From positions 248,001 to 312,000 of the forward strand of contig NZ_VOHB01000003.1 in the NCBI RefSeq assembly GCF_007859295.1: DNA of 64,000 nt, read 5' to 3'. This stretch comes from Planococcus sp. CPCC 101016 (lineage in GTDB: Bacteria; Bacillota; Bacilli; Bacillales_A; Planococcaceae). Below, one piece after another: positions 34,092 through 42,769 of this stretch. Both the position numbers and the translations under genes were made by a program. A model generated the notes under the pieces. It was not told the origin of the DNA and did not search any database. It worked only from the letters and a program-made list of their open reading frames with translations. Every line of letters begins with the position of its first letter. The first letter of the stretch is position 1.

Positions 34092-35084
34092 ATGAAACTA
34101 AGTGTGTTGGATCAAGCACCCGTGACGACCGGAAACACGGCAGAAGATGCGATGAAAAAAGCGGTGGAACTCGCGGTTCTCGCCGACAAATTAGGCTACA
34201 GCCGGATGTGGATGGCGGAACATCATGGCTCCGGCGCATTTTCCAGCTCCGCCCCCGAAGTCACTGCCGCCTACTTGAGCGCCAAAACGGAGAAAATCCG
34301 AATCGGCACCGGCGGCGTGATGATGATGCATTATTCACCTTTGAAGCTTGCTGAAGTGTTTAAGACATTGAGCGCGTTGGCACCGGGCCGCATCGATTTT
34401 GGCGTGGGACGTGCCCCGGGCGGCGACCACAATTCCATCTACGCCTTGTCCCAGGGACGGCGAACCATGACGGATGATATGTATGGAAAATTCGACACGG
34501 CATTGAAACTGATCAACGACGAAACGCCTGAAGACAATATGTACAATAAAACCATCGCTGCACCGACAAATGTTAAACTGCCGGAAGCCTGGCTGCTCGG
34601 CTCGAGCGGCAATAGCGCATTAGAAGCTGGACGATTGGGTGTCGGCTATTCGTTTGCGCAGTTTTTCAACGGCGGCATGAGAAAAACGATATTGGACTCC
34701 TATAGAAGAAACTTTGTCCCTTCAGTTTTTATGGAAAAACCCGAAATTTCGGTATCGTATTTAGTGACAACGGCTGAAACGGCCGAAGAAGCGGAATATG
34801 AAGCATTACCGCAGGATATTTCGCGCCTGATGTTGATGAAAGGCCGCATTATGCCGCTAATGACACCAGAAGAAGCACAAAATTCCGCATTGTCGGAAAT
34901 GGATCGCATGCAAATCCAGGAAAGCCGCAAACTCCATCTAGTCGGTTCCGCTAAAGACGTGGCAGATCAATTGCAGCAGGAGCAAATTTATTACGGTTTT
35001 GAAGAAGCGATGATCTGCAGCATTCCGCATTCCCAGGAAAAACGATTGGATGTCTACCGTTTACTGGCACAGCAGTTGCTTTAA
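34092..35084 (+). CDS. LLM class flavin-dependent oxidoreductase (MsnO8-like)
   Basis: 330 residues of the bacterial luciferase-like monooxygenase superfamily, MsnO8 branch: MKLSVLDQAPVTTGNTAEDA, LGYSRMWMAEHHGSGAFSSS, APEVTAAYLSAKTEKIRIGT, GGVMMMHYSPLKLAEVFKTL, RIDFGVGRAPGGD. AWLLGSSGNSALEAGRLGVG gives the typical FMN/phosphate site. The TIM-barrel length fits. It oxidises an organic substrate with reduced FMN; the substrate is unknown. gaaaggaag precedes the ATG. Monocistronic, followed by a family 1 repeat. Confidence 0.92.
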   Translation: MKLSVLDQAPVTTGNTAEDAMKKAVELAVLADKLGYSRMWMAEHHGSGAFSSSAPEVTAAYLSAKTEKIRIGTGGVMMMHYSPLKLAEVFKTLSALAPGRIDFGVGRAPGGDHNSIYALSQGRRTMTDDMYGKFDTALKLINDETPEDNMYNKTIAAPTNVKLPEAWLLGSSGNSALEAGRLGVGYSFAQFFNGGMRKTILDSYRRNFVPSVFMEKPEISVSYLVTTAETAEEAEYEALPQDISRLMLMKGRIMPLMTPEEAQNSALSEMDRMQIQESRKLHLVGSAKDVADQLQQEQIYYGFEEAMICSIPHSQEKRLDVYRLLAQQLL

Positions 35085-35125
35085 TATACAACTTCGATAT
35101 ACAAGATGATTCTCAGCAGTTCTGA

Positions 35126-35228
35126 TTAAAATACAAAAGCCGTATCCGGTAACCCTTGAGGGCACTGGATGCGGCTTTCTTCATGCTGGTGTTGCTAATA
35201 AACTGAATGGAGTTTGACACAGGGAGCT
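35126..35228. repeat. Family 1 repeat with hairpin core
   Basis: aaaatacaaaagccgtatccggtaaccc, ggcactggatgcggctttcttcatg, then gttgctaataaactgaatgg and tttgacacagggagct. It has the same core and right end as the copies at 24002 and 38463. Its right end lies about 24 bases past the stop of the minus-strand gene 35252. The core also forms a terminator for the LLM gene. Confidence 0.8.
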
Positions 35229-35251
35229 ATATTATCCGGCTAAGCTATCCA

Positions 35252-35707
35252 TCACTTATGAACAGCTGTAATCTCTTCCATCAATCCAACCCATTCTTCC
35301 CTCTTGAAATCATACAATTCCAGCTCCGTTTTTCTCAGAACCAGATGGATGCTGTCGAATTTCTCATCCGACCGGAACCGCCACCAGCTTTTCACTGTCG
35401 ACGTCTTGGTGCCTGGCTCATAATACGTCAATGTGAATTCGGGATCGATGATGTCATCTAGCCGATCAATCTCGATATACTTATGCGGGAAATCAATATA
35501 GAGCCCGAGCGCCGCTTTATGAGGCGTAATGGACCCAATTTTATATACCGAGTGCGCATCCTTCTTCTCAAGCGCGTCACTCCACGGAACCGGGTTATCG
35601 CTCACAATCAAAATCCGGCCGGTCTCATCGGTTTCAATCCGGCAATTCAGCAGACTATTAAACACTTCTGTCATCTCGTTCATTTTTTGCTCGACCATTT
35701 TGTTCAT
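35252..35707 (-). CDS. Hypothetical protein, 151 residues
   Basis: A soluble protein: MNKMVEQKMNEMTEVFNSLL, then CRIETDETGRILIVSDNPVP, YIDFPHKYIEIDRLDDIIDP, WWRFRSDEKFDSIHLVLRKT. No signal peptide or membrane helix. The alternating beta strands in the C-terminal part suggest an alpha+beta fold. I do not recognise the family. aaaggaatg precedes the ATG. Single gene followed by a family 1 repeat. Confidence 0.7.
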   Translation of the reverse strand: MNKMVEQKMNEMTEVFNSLLNCRIETDETGRILIVSDNPVPWSDALEKKDAHSVYKIGSITPHKAALGLYIDFPHKYIEIDRLDDIIDPEFTLTYYEPGTKTSTVKSWWRFRSDEKFDSIHLVLRKTELELYDFKREEWVGLMEEITAVHK

Positions 35708-36081
35708 TTTGCTATTTCATTCCTTTCAACTCATCTATCAATAATGAATGCTGCACTTTCTGCCAGGCATGACCATACCATTTATTTTTCTGTTCCACTA
35801 CCTGTTATTCTATCACGTCCCGCCCTTTGCTCCGGATTTAATAGTGTATTGTTTGGTCAAAAACGCTCGGAATTGTTTCTTGCCCAGGGGACGCCCCAAA
35901 TATTTTTAAGTGCCCCTTGCTTGAAATCGGTCGATTAAGGATATAGTAGCTGTACAAGATCTTTTCGGTTCGTTATCATTTTTTCTTACAAGCACTTTTC
36001 CTCTACTCGATTTTATAGCTATACACCGCACTTGAAGCTGAACTGATCAGCAGGCGTGATACTCATTAGGAGGTCTCTAGG
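35708..36081. other. Divergent promoter region
   Basis: 374 bases between the hypothetical gene and the FAD monooxygenase. A gcgccccttgc-like GC patch near 35880-35915 lies in it. No confident promoter, repeat or frame. Confidence 0.35.
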
Positions 36082-37611
36082 ATGAACCCACAAATCTTAA
36101 TCGTCGGAGCTGGCCCCACTGGCCTGGCTCTGGCCTCTAGCCTGGCGCGTCAAGACGTGCCGTTTCGGATCATCGATAAAAACGCAGGAACCGGCACAGC
36201 GTCACGTGCGCTCGCTGTGCATGCGCGCATATTGGAGCAGTACGAGCAACTGGGCCTCGCCGAACGCAACATCAAGCGGGGACATCCGATTTTGTCGCTT
36301 GATGTCAGCGACGGCAAACGAGTGAGAGCCACAGTGAAATTCCATGAGTTGGGCAAAGGGCTGAGTCCGTTTCCGTTTATTTTGAGTTTGCCGCAAGATG
36401 AGCACGAAGAAATTCTCGTCGACGAATTAAGCAAAATCGGCGTCGAAGTCGAATGGAACACCTCGCTGCTTTCGTTTGAAGACACAGGAGCTGGCGTGAA
36501 CACCGTGATGCAGCAACAAGGGCAGCCAGAAGAAACAGCGGAATTCGCCTATTTATGCGGATGCGACGGGGCCGGCAGCATGGTCCGAAAAGGACTGGGA
36601 CTCGACTTTCCCGGCGGCACGTACAAGCAATTATTCTTTGTCGCCGATATCGAAACCGAGCAGCCGGTAGACGACATGGAAAAGATGGACATGTACATGG
36701 ACAATGACGGCTTTATGCTGTATATGAACGTCCGCAATGCCAACACTAAACGAATCCTCGGCATTGTGCCCGAAGAATTCAACGAGCGCACCGATGTCCA
36801 ATACAGTGAAATCGCCAATTACATTGAAAACAAAATCCGCGTGAGCGCGGCCAAGGTCAATTGGTTTTCGACCTACCGCGTCCACAACCGCGTAAGCGAG
36901 CGATTTGCCAAAGGGCGCATCTTTATCCTGGGCGACGCCGGCCACCTGCACAGCCCGACCGGCGGACAAGGCATGAACACCGGCATTGGGGACGCCATCA
37001 ATTTGGGGTGGAAACTCGCAGCGGTGGTTCAAGGCAAAGCTGCTCCTAAAATATTGAGCACCTACGAACAAGAGCGCATTGCCTTTGCGCGCCGGTTGAT
37101 CGCGACGACCGACAAAGCGTTCCAAACGATCGTCAATCAAAAACTGCCCGGCACGTTGCTGCGGGAGTATGCCGTCCCTTACGTCTTGCCGTTAGTATTC
37201 AAATTTTCCTTCCCCTCAAAAAACGCGTTTAAGATCTTGTCTCAAATCCATATCAATTACCGCAATAGTATCTTGAGCAAAGGCAAAGCCGGCAAAGTCT
37301 ACGGCGGCATGCGCTTGCCGTGGATCGAAACCGCAAACGGCGATAATTTCGCGCCGCTGCGCTCCGTCGATTGGCAAATTCACATATACGGCAAAGCGCA
37401 GCCGGAGCTCATCGACTTTGCCCGCTCGCAGTCGCTCCAGCTCCATGAGTTTCCATGGGAAGCGCAAATGAAAGACGCAGGATTCAAGCAAGATGCGCTA
37501 TACCTGATTCGACCGGATGGGCATGTAGGGCTTGCGACTGAAAAGCAATGGCTGCGTGTGTTGAAAATGTATTTGGAGACTTATGGGATTGTGGCTTTTG
37601 GAGTGGAGTGA
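36082..37611 (+). CDS. FAD-dependent aromatic-type monooxygenase (PheA/TfdB/MhpA family)
   Basis: 509 residues, class A flavoprotein hydroxylase. FAD-binding N-terminus ILIVGAGPTGLALASSLARQ; the DG motif region is CGCDGAGSMVRKGLG near 160. The second FAD motif RIFILGDAGHLHSPTGGQGM is followed by NTGIGDAINLGWKLAAVVQG. The C-terminal thioredoxin-like part (about 400-509) is present. It should hydroxylate an aromatic ring or a polyketide-like substrate using NAD(P)H and oxygen. GC content is clearly higher than the neighbours and rich in G/C third positions (gcg, ggc, cgc), suggesting a different origin or strong expression. aggaggtctctagg precedes the ATG. No catabolic neighbours, so the substrate is unknown. 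Confidence 0.92.
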   Translation: MNPQILIVGAGPTGLALASSLARQDVPFRIIDKNAGTGTASRALAVHARILEQYEQLGLAERNIKRGHPILSLDVSDGKRVRATVKFHELGKGLSPFPFILSLPQDEHEEILVDELSKIGVEVEWNTSLLSFEDTGAGVNTVMQQQGQPEETAEFAYLCGCDGAGSMVRKGLGLDFPGGTYKQLFFVADIETEQPVDDMEKMDMYMDNDGFMLYMNVRNANTKRILGIVPEEFNERTDVQYSEIANYIENKIRVSAAKVNWFSTYRVHNRVSERFAKGRIFILGDAGHLHSPTGGQGMNTGIGDAINLGWKLAAVVQGKAAPKILSTYEQERIAFARRLIATTDKAFQTIVNQKLPGTLLREYAVPYVLPLVFKFSFPSKNAFKILSQIHINYRNSILSKGKAGKVYGGMRLPWIETANGDNFAPLRSVDWQIHIYGKAQPELIDFARSQSLQLHEFPWEAQMKDAGFKQDALYLIRPDGHVGLATEKQWLRVLKMYLETYGIVAFGVE

Positions 37612-37627
37612 GGCAGAAATAATAAAG

Positions 37628-37672
37628 GAGGCTGGAGGCATGAATCCGTGATGGGATCATTCCTCTAGCCTC
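37628..37672. terminator. Bidirectional terminator
   Basis: gaggctggaggcatga pairs imperfectly with tcattcctctagcctc, with T-rich sequence after it. It separates the monooxygenase from the convergent gene at 37689. Confidence 0.7.
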
Positions 37673-37688
37673 TTCTTACAAATATATA

Positions 37689-38015
37689 TTAAGCATTTAA
37701 TTTATATTGCTCTGCCTTACCATACATGCCGTTTTCAGCTGTTACATCATTCAATTCTGCAATAATGACCTTAGGTCTGGAAGGACCGACTATTGTAGAA
37801 ATATAGCTAACTTTAAATGTGTAAGTAGCTTTCTTGCGGAAGTTTCGATATTCAAGCGAATCTTCTGTAGTTGTCCAATAAAAAACATTGCCATCTCCAT
37901 CTATTAAAGCGATTACTCGATATTCGTCGTTTTCAAAGCAAGAAACAAACTCAAGTTCCTTAGTATATTTCTTTCCTTTTTCAAATCCGTTCACTTCTTT
38001 GATTGCAAGCACCAT
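37689..38015 (-). CDS. Hypothetical protein, about 108 residues
   Basis: Starts MVLAIKEVNGFEKGKKYTKE; then FVSCFENDEYRVIALIDGDG, NVFYWTTTEDSLEYRNFRKK and TYTFKVSYISTIVGPSRPKV. Strand-rich, like an OB-fold or single-strand-binding small protein seen in phage and plasmid genomes, but I cannot assign it. The start is ATG 38015, with gaggtg before it; the longer frame's ATG at 38030 overlaps that site. AT-richer than the monooxygenase beside it. Confidence 0.65.
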   Translation of the reverse strand: MVLAIKEVNGFEKGKKYTKELEFVSCFENDEYRVIALIDGDGNVFYWTTTEDSLEYRNFRKKATYTFKVSYISTIVGPSRPKVIIAELNDVTAENGMYGKAEQYKLNA

Positions 38016-38245
38016 CGAAATACACCTCATTCCATAGTGGTATGCATTTAATATAACAGAACTTACGTTCGATTTCCAGTCAAAAGATTAAAAAAGTTAG
38101 AATATTTAGTTCATTTAGTGACTAAGGTGATGATTTAGGATAGCTCACATACTTTTTTGCATGATAGTACTTGAAAATGCCACGGTGATTTTTTAACGGA
38201 AACAGGAATGTGGGATTTAAAAGTTTCTAAATCACCACCAACTAA
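38016..38245. other. Intergenic stretch
   Basis: AT-rich upstream region of the 108-residue protein gene; the promoter is expected here. Nothing else recognised. Confidence 0.35.
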
Positions 38246-38395
38246 AGAAAAACGCTGCAATTACTGGTCTATTATTTGTTGAGACTTCGTTCTATACACG
38301 ATGAGTTTGAAGGTATTAAAGAATTAGGTATATGTAATCCACGATTGAATAATGGCTATCTGGTTTATATGAGTCGGAGGAAACCTTATCTATGA
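38246..38395 (+). pseudogene. Coding remnant, unidentified
   Basis: A 49-codon frame without start reads RKTLQLLVYYLLRLRSIHDE, FEGIKELGICNPRLNNGYLV, YMSRRKPYL and stops at TGA 38393. The pattern GIKELGIxNPRLN looks protein-like and recalls a conserved stretch in uncharacterised Bacillales proteins, but I cannot name it. No upstream part exists; the frame is closed by TAA at 38243. Confidence 0.3.
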
Positions 38396-38462
38396 TCCCA
38401 GATATACTGCTTATGGAGTCTGAACAGCATTAAGTGCTTCATCAAAGTCAATTACTTCTTAG

Positions 38463-38568
38463 ATAAAAATACGAAAGCCGTATCTGTTAACCTTTAAGGC
38501 TACGAGATACGGCTTATTCTTTATGCAATTGCAGTTAATAAACTGAATTCTTTTTGACACAGGGGCGC
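38463..38568. repeat. Family 1 repeat with hairpin core
   Basis: ataaaaatacgaaagccgtatct, gagatacggcttattctttatgcaattgcagttaataaactgaatt, ttttgacacaggggcgc. The right end is five bases from the stop codon of the sugar dehydrogenase gene (minus strand); the core hairpin serves as its probable terminator. Confidence 0.8.
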
Positions 38569-38572
38569 TTTT

Positions 38573-39940
38573 TTATTCACCTGCTGCAGTAATCTTATAA
38601 ATCGCACCGCCATCAGTGCTTGCAATAAGCGCGCCATCCTCAGTTACAAGAATATCACGGAAACGTTCGCCTTTATCAGTTAATAGACGTTCTTCTCCAA
38701 CGATGGTGTCACCTTCAATAACGACACGTGCAATATAGCTCGACACTAAACCACCGATGAACAAGTTGTTCTCCCATTCAGGAATTGCGTCGTTATCATA
38801 GAATGAACTACCACTTGGCGCACTTGTTGGATCCCAATAATATCTTGGTTCAATAAAGCCTTGCGCCTCGTGTTCTGAAATTCCATCATTGATTAATTCA
38901 CCAGTGTACTCGATGCCATAAGAAACAATCGGCCATCCATAATTATTGCCTGGTTCAACAATATTCAGTTCATCCCCAGCTTGTGGACCGAATTCAATAA
39001 TCCATAAGTCTCCTGTTTCAGGGTGGAAGTCTATACCTTGAATATTACGGTGACCGTAGCTGTAAATACCATCCAGTGCTTCTTCATCTTCGATAAATGG
39101 ATTCGTACCTACTGGTTCTCCATCTTGTGTAATGTGAATGACTTTACCCAAGTAAGCATCCAAGTCTTGTGCACGTTCGCGAATTGGATCATCTGAACGC
39201 TCACCAGTTGTTAAGAATAGGTTGCCATCCTCATCAAAGATAATACGTCCACCATAGTGTAAGTCACCCTCATATGCTGGTTCTGCTTGGAAGATTACTT
39301 CAAAATCTTCAAGTGAGGCTTCATCTTCTGATAAAACACCTTTACCGACAGCAGTTAAAGTACCACCTTCGACATCTTGAGAAAACGTCAAAAATACTAA
39401 TCTTGATTCGTCAAAATCAGGTGCAACGGCTACATCAAGTAAACCACCCTGACCTTCGCTATTTACTTCTGGCGTACCTTCGATTGGTTCTGAAACAGCG
39501 AACTCATTAAGGTTTACAATAAGAAGTTCTGCTGAATCCCTTTGCGTAACAAGTAAGCGGTTTGGTTCAAACTCTGCCATACCCCAAAGCACGCCAAGAC
39601 CCTCAACAATAACTTCCTCATTAAGTTCTGTTTCAGTCACTACTGCAGGTGCTCTTGTTTGTTCTGGAAATGCTGGTTCAAACTCAGTAACTTTTGGTTG
39701 AGATTCTGCACTTCCATCAGAGACTTCTTCAGTGCCCTCGTTAGCATCTTCTTCAGTGCCCTCGTCAACACCTTCTTCTGTTTCAGCACTTTCTTCTGTT
39801 TCAGCACTTTCTTCTGTTTCAGCATCCGAATCAGCAGGTGATTCTTCGTTTGAAGTTTCATCATTGCCGCATGCTGCCAAAGCCAATACAAAGATCAGCA
39901 TCATAAAGAACAGTAATCTTGACCACGAAGCTTTCGTCAT
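38573..39940 (-). CDS. PQQ-dependent sugar dehydrogenase-like lipoprotein
   Basis: A 455-residue lipoprotein. The lipobox LALAAC is near residue 24. An acidic low-complexity linker with tandem repeats (SAETEESAETEESAETEEG) covers about 30-80. A six-bladed GSDH/sorbosone-dehydrogenase beta-propeller follows from about 100: LGVLWGMAEFEPNRLLVTQR, GGLLDVAVAPDFDESRLVFL, HYGGRIIFDEDGNLFLTTGE, YSYGHRNIQGIDFHPETGDL, EFGPQAGDELNIVEPGNNYG, WPIVSYGIEYTG. Catalytic-type His of soluble glucose dehydrogenase is in GGRIIF/YGHRN surroundings. Exported and membrane anchored; would oxidise aldoses if PQQ is available, otherwise the role is uncertain. ggggaggaaaaac precedes the ATG. Confidence 0.9.
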   Translation of the reverse strand: MTKASWSRLLFFMMLIFVLALAACGNDETSNEESPADSDAETEESAETEESAETEEGVDEGTEEDANEGTEEVSDGSAESQPKVTEFEPAFPEQTRAPAVVTETELNEEVIVEGLGVLWGMAEFEPNRLLVTQRDSAELLIVNLNEFAVSEPIEGTPEVNSEGQGGLLDVAVAPDFDESRLVFLTFSQDVEGGTLTAVGKGVLSEDEASLEDFEVIFQAEPAYEGDLHYGGRIIFDEDGNLFLTTGERSDDPIRERAQDLDAYLGKVIHITQDGEPVGTNPFIEDEEALDGIYSYGHRNIQGIDFHPETGDLWIIEFGPQAGDELNIVEPGNNYGWPIVSYGIEYTGELINDGISEHEAQGFIEPRYYWDPTSAPSGSSFYDNDAIPEWENNLFIGGLVSSYIARVVIEGDTIVGEERLLTDKGERFRDILVTEDGALIASTDGGAIYKITAAGE

Positions 39941-40420
39941 CGTTTTTCCTCCCCTTTTCTAAAATAGTTAACCTACTATGTTAAAGTTCATTCCCCTGAA
40001 ACCCAGTATCAAGACTTGGTTAAGACTTTCACATCATAATTAAAAATATAAAACTTCTTTCCAAATAATGTTTCCCTAATTTTCTGAAAATAAAACAATA
40101 ATATTACTTTTTCATGATATTTACTACATTCTTGTAATAATATTTTATTAAAAGACAACACTCGGAGTTGCCACCTTTTGTGATGTATTCAGCCTGTCTT
40201 TGTCTCGCATCCCCTGCACGGCGTAATGCTTCGCCGATGTTACGTACACATAGATCCTCAATGCTGCCGGCCATACCCACTATCCGTGTTGCAGTGTCTG
40301 GGTCGCATAAGTCTTTATTAATTTTGTTATTTTAGGTCCACTGACATCTTCACTTAAAGCAGTAGTATAGTGAAAATATTTAAAACTGATTCTTTACCTG
40401 AGTGAGTAAAAAAATCCGAT
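39941..40420. other. Intergenic stretch upstream of the sugar dehydrogenase
   Basis: AT rich at 39960-40150, with a GC-richer island at 40150-40310 that holds a possible coding remnant (listed separately). The promoter of the sugar dehydrogenase should lie near 39960-40010. Confidence 0.4.
40128..40334 (-). pseudogene. Possible coding remnant, unidentified
   Basis: On the minus strand a frame reads KDLCDPDTATRIVGMAGSIE, DLCVRNIGEALRRAGDARQR, QAEYITKGGNSECC, then trails into AT-rich sequence. GC content is higher than the flanks and the composition is protein-like. No start codon with a ribosome binding site, no family recognised. It could be chance in an open GC-rich patch. Confidence 0.25.
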
Positions 40421-40453
40421 AAAAAAGCCGCGAATCCCTTCGCAGCTTTTTTT
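40421..40453. terminator. Terminator-like hairpin
   Basis: aaaaaagccgcgaa pairs with ttcgcagctttttt around tccc. It directly follows the end of the hydrolase remnant (minus strand) and is T-rich on both sides. Confidence 0.85.
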
Positions 40454-40465
40454 ACGTATATTATT

Positions 40466-40606
40466 TCACTCCAAAAACCCAACAATCCCCTCCATTAACC
40501 CATCCGCCAATGGTAAATCAGGGTCCCTGTATGCAACCTCATTTTCACTTTCATCCGATACCGTTTTCAGCACATGGTGCATACCGTCAATGATCAGAAG
40601 TTCAAA
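40466..40606 (-). pseudogene. C-terminal remnant of an alpha/beta hydrolase
   Basis: A 46-codon frame without start reads ELLIIDGMHHVLKTVSDESE, NEVAYRDPDLPLADGLMEGI, VGFLE and TGA. This is the C-terminus of a serine aminopeptidase/alpha-beta hydrolase. The GMxHVLK motif carries the catalytic His, and DPDLPLxxxLxxxIxxFL is the usual ending. A terminator still stands behind it. The frame breaks at TAA 40607-40609, where the sequence ttcaaattatggatacg resembles the left end of repeat family 1, so insertion or deletion at a repeat may have removed the rest. Confidence 0.65.
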
Positions 40607-40729
40607 TTATGGATACGTGTATATATCATTGTGTATTGAAAGCTTCGTTTAGACTTGTTTTAAAACATGGACGCGATACTATTATTCTCGTGAATATACT
40701 AAATCGTCTCGGACATAGGGACGTTATTT

Positions 40730-41323
40730 TCAATAAAATTCAACGATTATTTCATTTTCTTCATCGGAGTTTAAGAAAGACTTTAAGACTTCCTCTGTTC
40801 TTTTATCAGCTTCCGTTAAAAATCCTTGGCTGATTTTCTCTTCTTCAAATTTCTTCTTTTCAATGTTTATATCCTCAATAATTTGCTGGGTAGGAGGGTC
40901 TGGAAAGATATTTCCTTTTACATCTTCTACCTTCATGTTCTCGGTCTCCACAACATTATCGAGAATTTTCGCTTTTGGGAGGCGGACCGTTACTTGATTG
41001 GACACTTCATCATATGTCACATCCACTTTCGACAGATCCGACCCAGCTTTCATATATCCCGTGTACTCAATGAGCTTTATCGTCTCTGCAAAGCGAATAT
41101 CAGTCAACGGGATGTTCTTTGAATCCCGATTTACCATTGCTTTACTATACTCATACTTTAATGTCGCTAGCTCTGACAACTCCACGACTCTCTCCTGGAT
41201 TATGGACGTATTAGAACTTTGGTTAGCAGTAACTCCAAATGGTTTAAATTGAATAAAAACAACTAAAACAATTATTCCAATAAGTAACACTGGAACCATC
41301 ATTCCTACTATCAGCTTTTTCAT
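40730..41323 (-). CDS. DUF4230-like membrane-anchored protein
   Basis: 197 residues: one N-terminal helix (MKKLIVGMMVPVLLIGIIVL), then an extracytoplasmic domain, VVELSELATLKYEYSKAMVN, IKLIEYTGYMKAGSDLSKVD, VTYDEVSNQVTVRLPKAKIL. The pattern ELATxxYxY...GxxxAGxDLSK...TVxLPxAxI is that of DUF4230, whose role is unknown. A Glu/Lys-rich C-terminal helix follows. The gene is probably monocistronic. Confidence 0.82.
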   Translation of the reverse strand: MKKLIVGMMVPVLLIGIIVLVVFIQFKPFGVTANQSSNTSIIQERVVELSELATLKYEYSKAMVNRDSKNIPLTDIRFAETIKLIEYTGYMKAGSDLSKVDVTYDEVSNQVTVRLPKAKILDNVVETENMKVEDVKGNIFPDPPTQQIIEDINIEKKKFEEEKISQGFLTEADKRTEEVLKSFLNSDEENEIIVEFY

Positions 41324-41552
41324 GCTTAAATTCTCCCTACTTGTTTTTTTCTCGTCTCAAGGACGTGATTCTTGTTTTTGATTTTGGATAAAGGAAAGAG
41401 CAGCTATCCCATGATTTGCTCGAATCTTAGTATTTGGTCCCTGTATTCCACTCAATTATGAATACCTACCATTTTACTTTTGAAAGCTATTTTGATAATT
41501 CGTACCAAGAAGTCTAACATTTTTTCTTTCACGATGATGAGATTTCTAAAAA
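41324..41552. other. Intergenic stretch with a repeat end
   Basis: Contains the left end of a family 1 repeat at 41438-41475 (ccactcaattatgaatacctacc). The rest is unremarkable AT-rich sequence between two minus-strand genes. Confidence 0.5.
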
Positions 41553-41999
41553 TCATAAAGACAATCGAATATTTATTGCACCTTCAACCATTTCATATGA
41601 TTTGATATTACCCACAGGAATTTTTTTTACAACATCCCAAGCATTAAAATCTACTTTAATCGTTCGATTCGTATATTCTGCAAAAGGAGGTTTGTTAAAA
41701 ATTTTGCTGGTAATGATATTTATATCAAAAGGCTTCATGTCTATTAATTCAAATTGAATTGTCCTTTTATCCAACTGGATCGGCTTCAATGTAATCTTGA
41801 ATGGCACATTTTTCTTGAACATCATTTTCTTCACTTCTGTAGTTCCATGAAGCACTAAATACTCAGACGTTATTTCAACTCTAACATCTCGGTTACCTAA
41901 TTTCATTCCGATTAATTGTTCCATATTGGCAGAAGAAATTGGTATTTCAAAACCATTCACAGACGCACTAATGAGTTTTTCTTTAAGTTTGTTTAACAA
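41553..41999 (-). CDS. Hypothetical protein, 148 residues
   Basis: MLNKLKEKLISASVNGFEIP, then ITSEYLVLHGTTEVKKMMFK, PFKITLKPIQLDKRTIQFEL and KVDFNAWDVVKKIPVGNIKS. Strand-rich; resembles the lipid-binding-type DUF2993/LmeA-like fold only loosely. It begins at TTG with gagatgaaatc before it, a weak site. There is no signal peptide. AT rich. Function unknown. Confidence 0.6.
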   Translation of the reverse strand: MLNKLKEKLISASVNGFEIPISSANMEQLIGMKLGNRDVRVEITSEYLVLHGTTEVKKMMFKKNVPFKITLKPIQLDKRTIQFELIDMKPFDINIITSKIFNKPPFAEYTNRTIKVDFNAWDVVKKIPVGNIKSYEMVEGAINIRLSL

Positions 42000-42268
42000 G
42001 ATTTCATCTCAATTCAAAAGTATTTTTATTAATTTCATCTTTGTAACTATCAAAAAAATTTCTAATTTATCACAATTTGAGTCTGAATTCAGTATATCCG
42101 AATGTATCTCTTTCTTAAAATATGATATTTAGAAAAGAAAAGACTTAATGAAACAAATGAAAGAATTATAGCATAACTATTTTTCCTTTAAACAAAACCT
42201 TTTTAGCGGTCTTTCCGATTATATTTTTTCCTATACCATCTACTGTGCCCCCAATGTAGTGATACTCA
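42000..42268. other. Intergenic stretch
   Basis: AT-rich gap of about 270 bases between the 148-residue protein gene and the nitrilase-nuclease operon, all on the minus strand. The operon's terminator would be expected here but none is obvious. Confidence 0.35.
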
Positions 42269-42757
42269 TCACTTTTGAATCAATCCAACTTCCAAAAGCA
42301 CCTTTTCAGCTTGCACTGGATAATCAACTTCCACACTGCCGTCTTGTTGAACCCAAAACCTTATAAATCCAGCAAAGTTAATAGATTTTTTCACTTTATC
42401 CACTCTATTTCTTATTCTAGGTATATCGGGATTTGCCATAACGTACAGAGCGTTTTCTTTTCCGAGAGTTTGATACTCCATCAATTTTCCAATCTGCATA
42501 TAAGTGTGCGTCTTAATTTGTCCTGAGTCGAACACTGTATCCAGAGCATGATTGTTTGCGTGAGAACCTTTGGATTCGATATAGATTTTATGACCATCTT
42601 TTTCTCCTTCTACGTCAACGCCTGTTTTATTGCCAGTTAAGAAGTTGGGACAATGAAAGCCTGCCGCCTTGATGAAATTCCACACTGCTTCATTGACGGT
42701 ATCTTCATTCATAATAAATGGGTCTTTAATCAGGAGCTTACTGTTACTTGTTGGCAT
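42269..42757 (-). CDS. PD-(D/E)XK nuclease-like protein
   Basis: A 162-residue protein, last gene of the nitrilase-nuclease operon. EAVWNFIKAAGF is the leading helix; GVDVEGEKDGHKIYIESKGS gives Asp48 and Glu61-x-Lys63, the catalytic core of the restriction-endonuclease-like fold. KLMEYQTLGKENALYVMANP supplies the following helix and strand. GSHANNH after ESK is unlike housekeeping nucleases. The start ATG has GAGGGG 8 bases upstream. It begins 12 bases after the nitrilase-like gene, so it is co-transcribed. It probably cuts DNA or RNA, or has a nuclease-derived recognition role. Confidence 0.78.
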   Translation of the reverse strand: MPTSNSKLLIKDPFIMNEDTVNEAVWNFIKAAGFHCPNFLTGNKTGVDVEGEKDGHKIYIESKGSHANNHALDTVFDSGQIKTHTYMQIGKLMEYQTLGKENALYVMANPDIPRIRNRVDKVKKSINFAGFIRFWVQQDGSVEVDYPVQAEKVLLEVGLIQK

Positions 42758-42769
42758 GCATGATTCCCC

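Noticed and set aside
39640-39891. Tandem CTTCTGTTTCAGCACTTT units, CRISPR-like at first sight
   Set aside because: They are in-frame codons of the acidic linker (AETEES repeats) of the sugar dehydrogenase lipoprotein, with no spacers.
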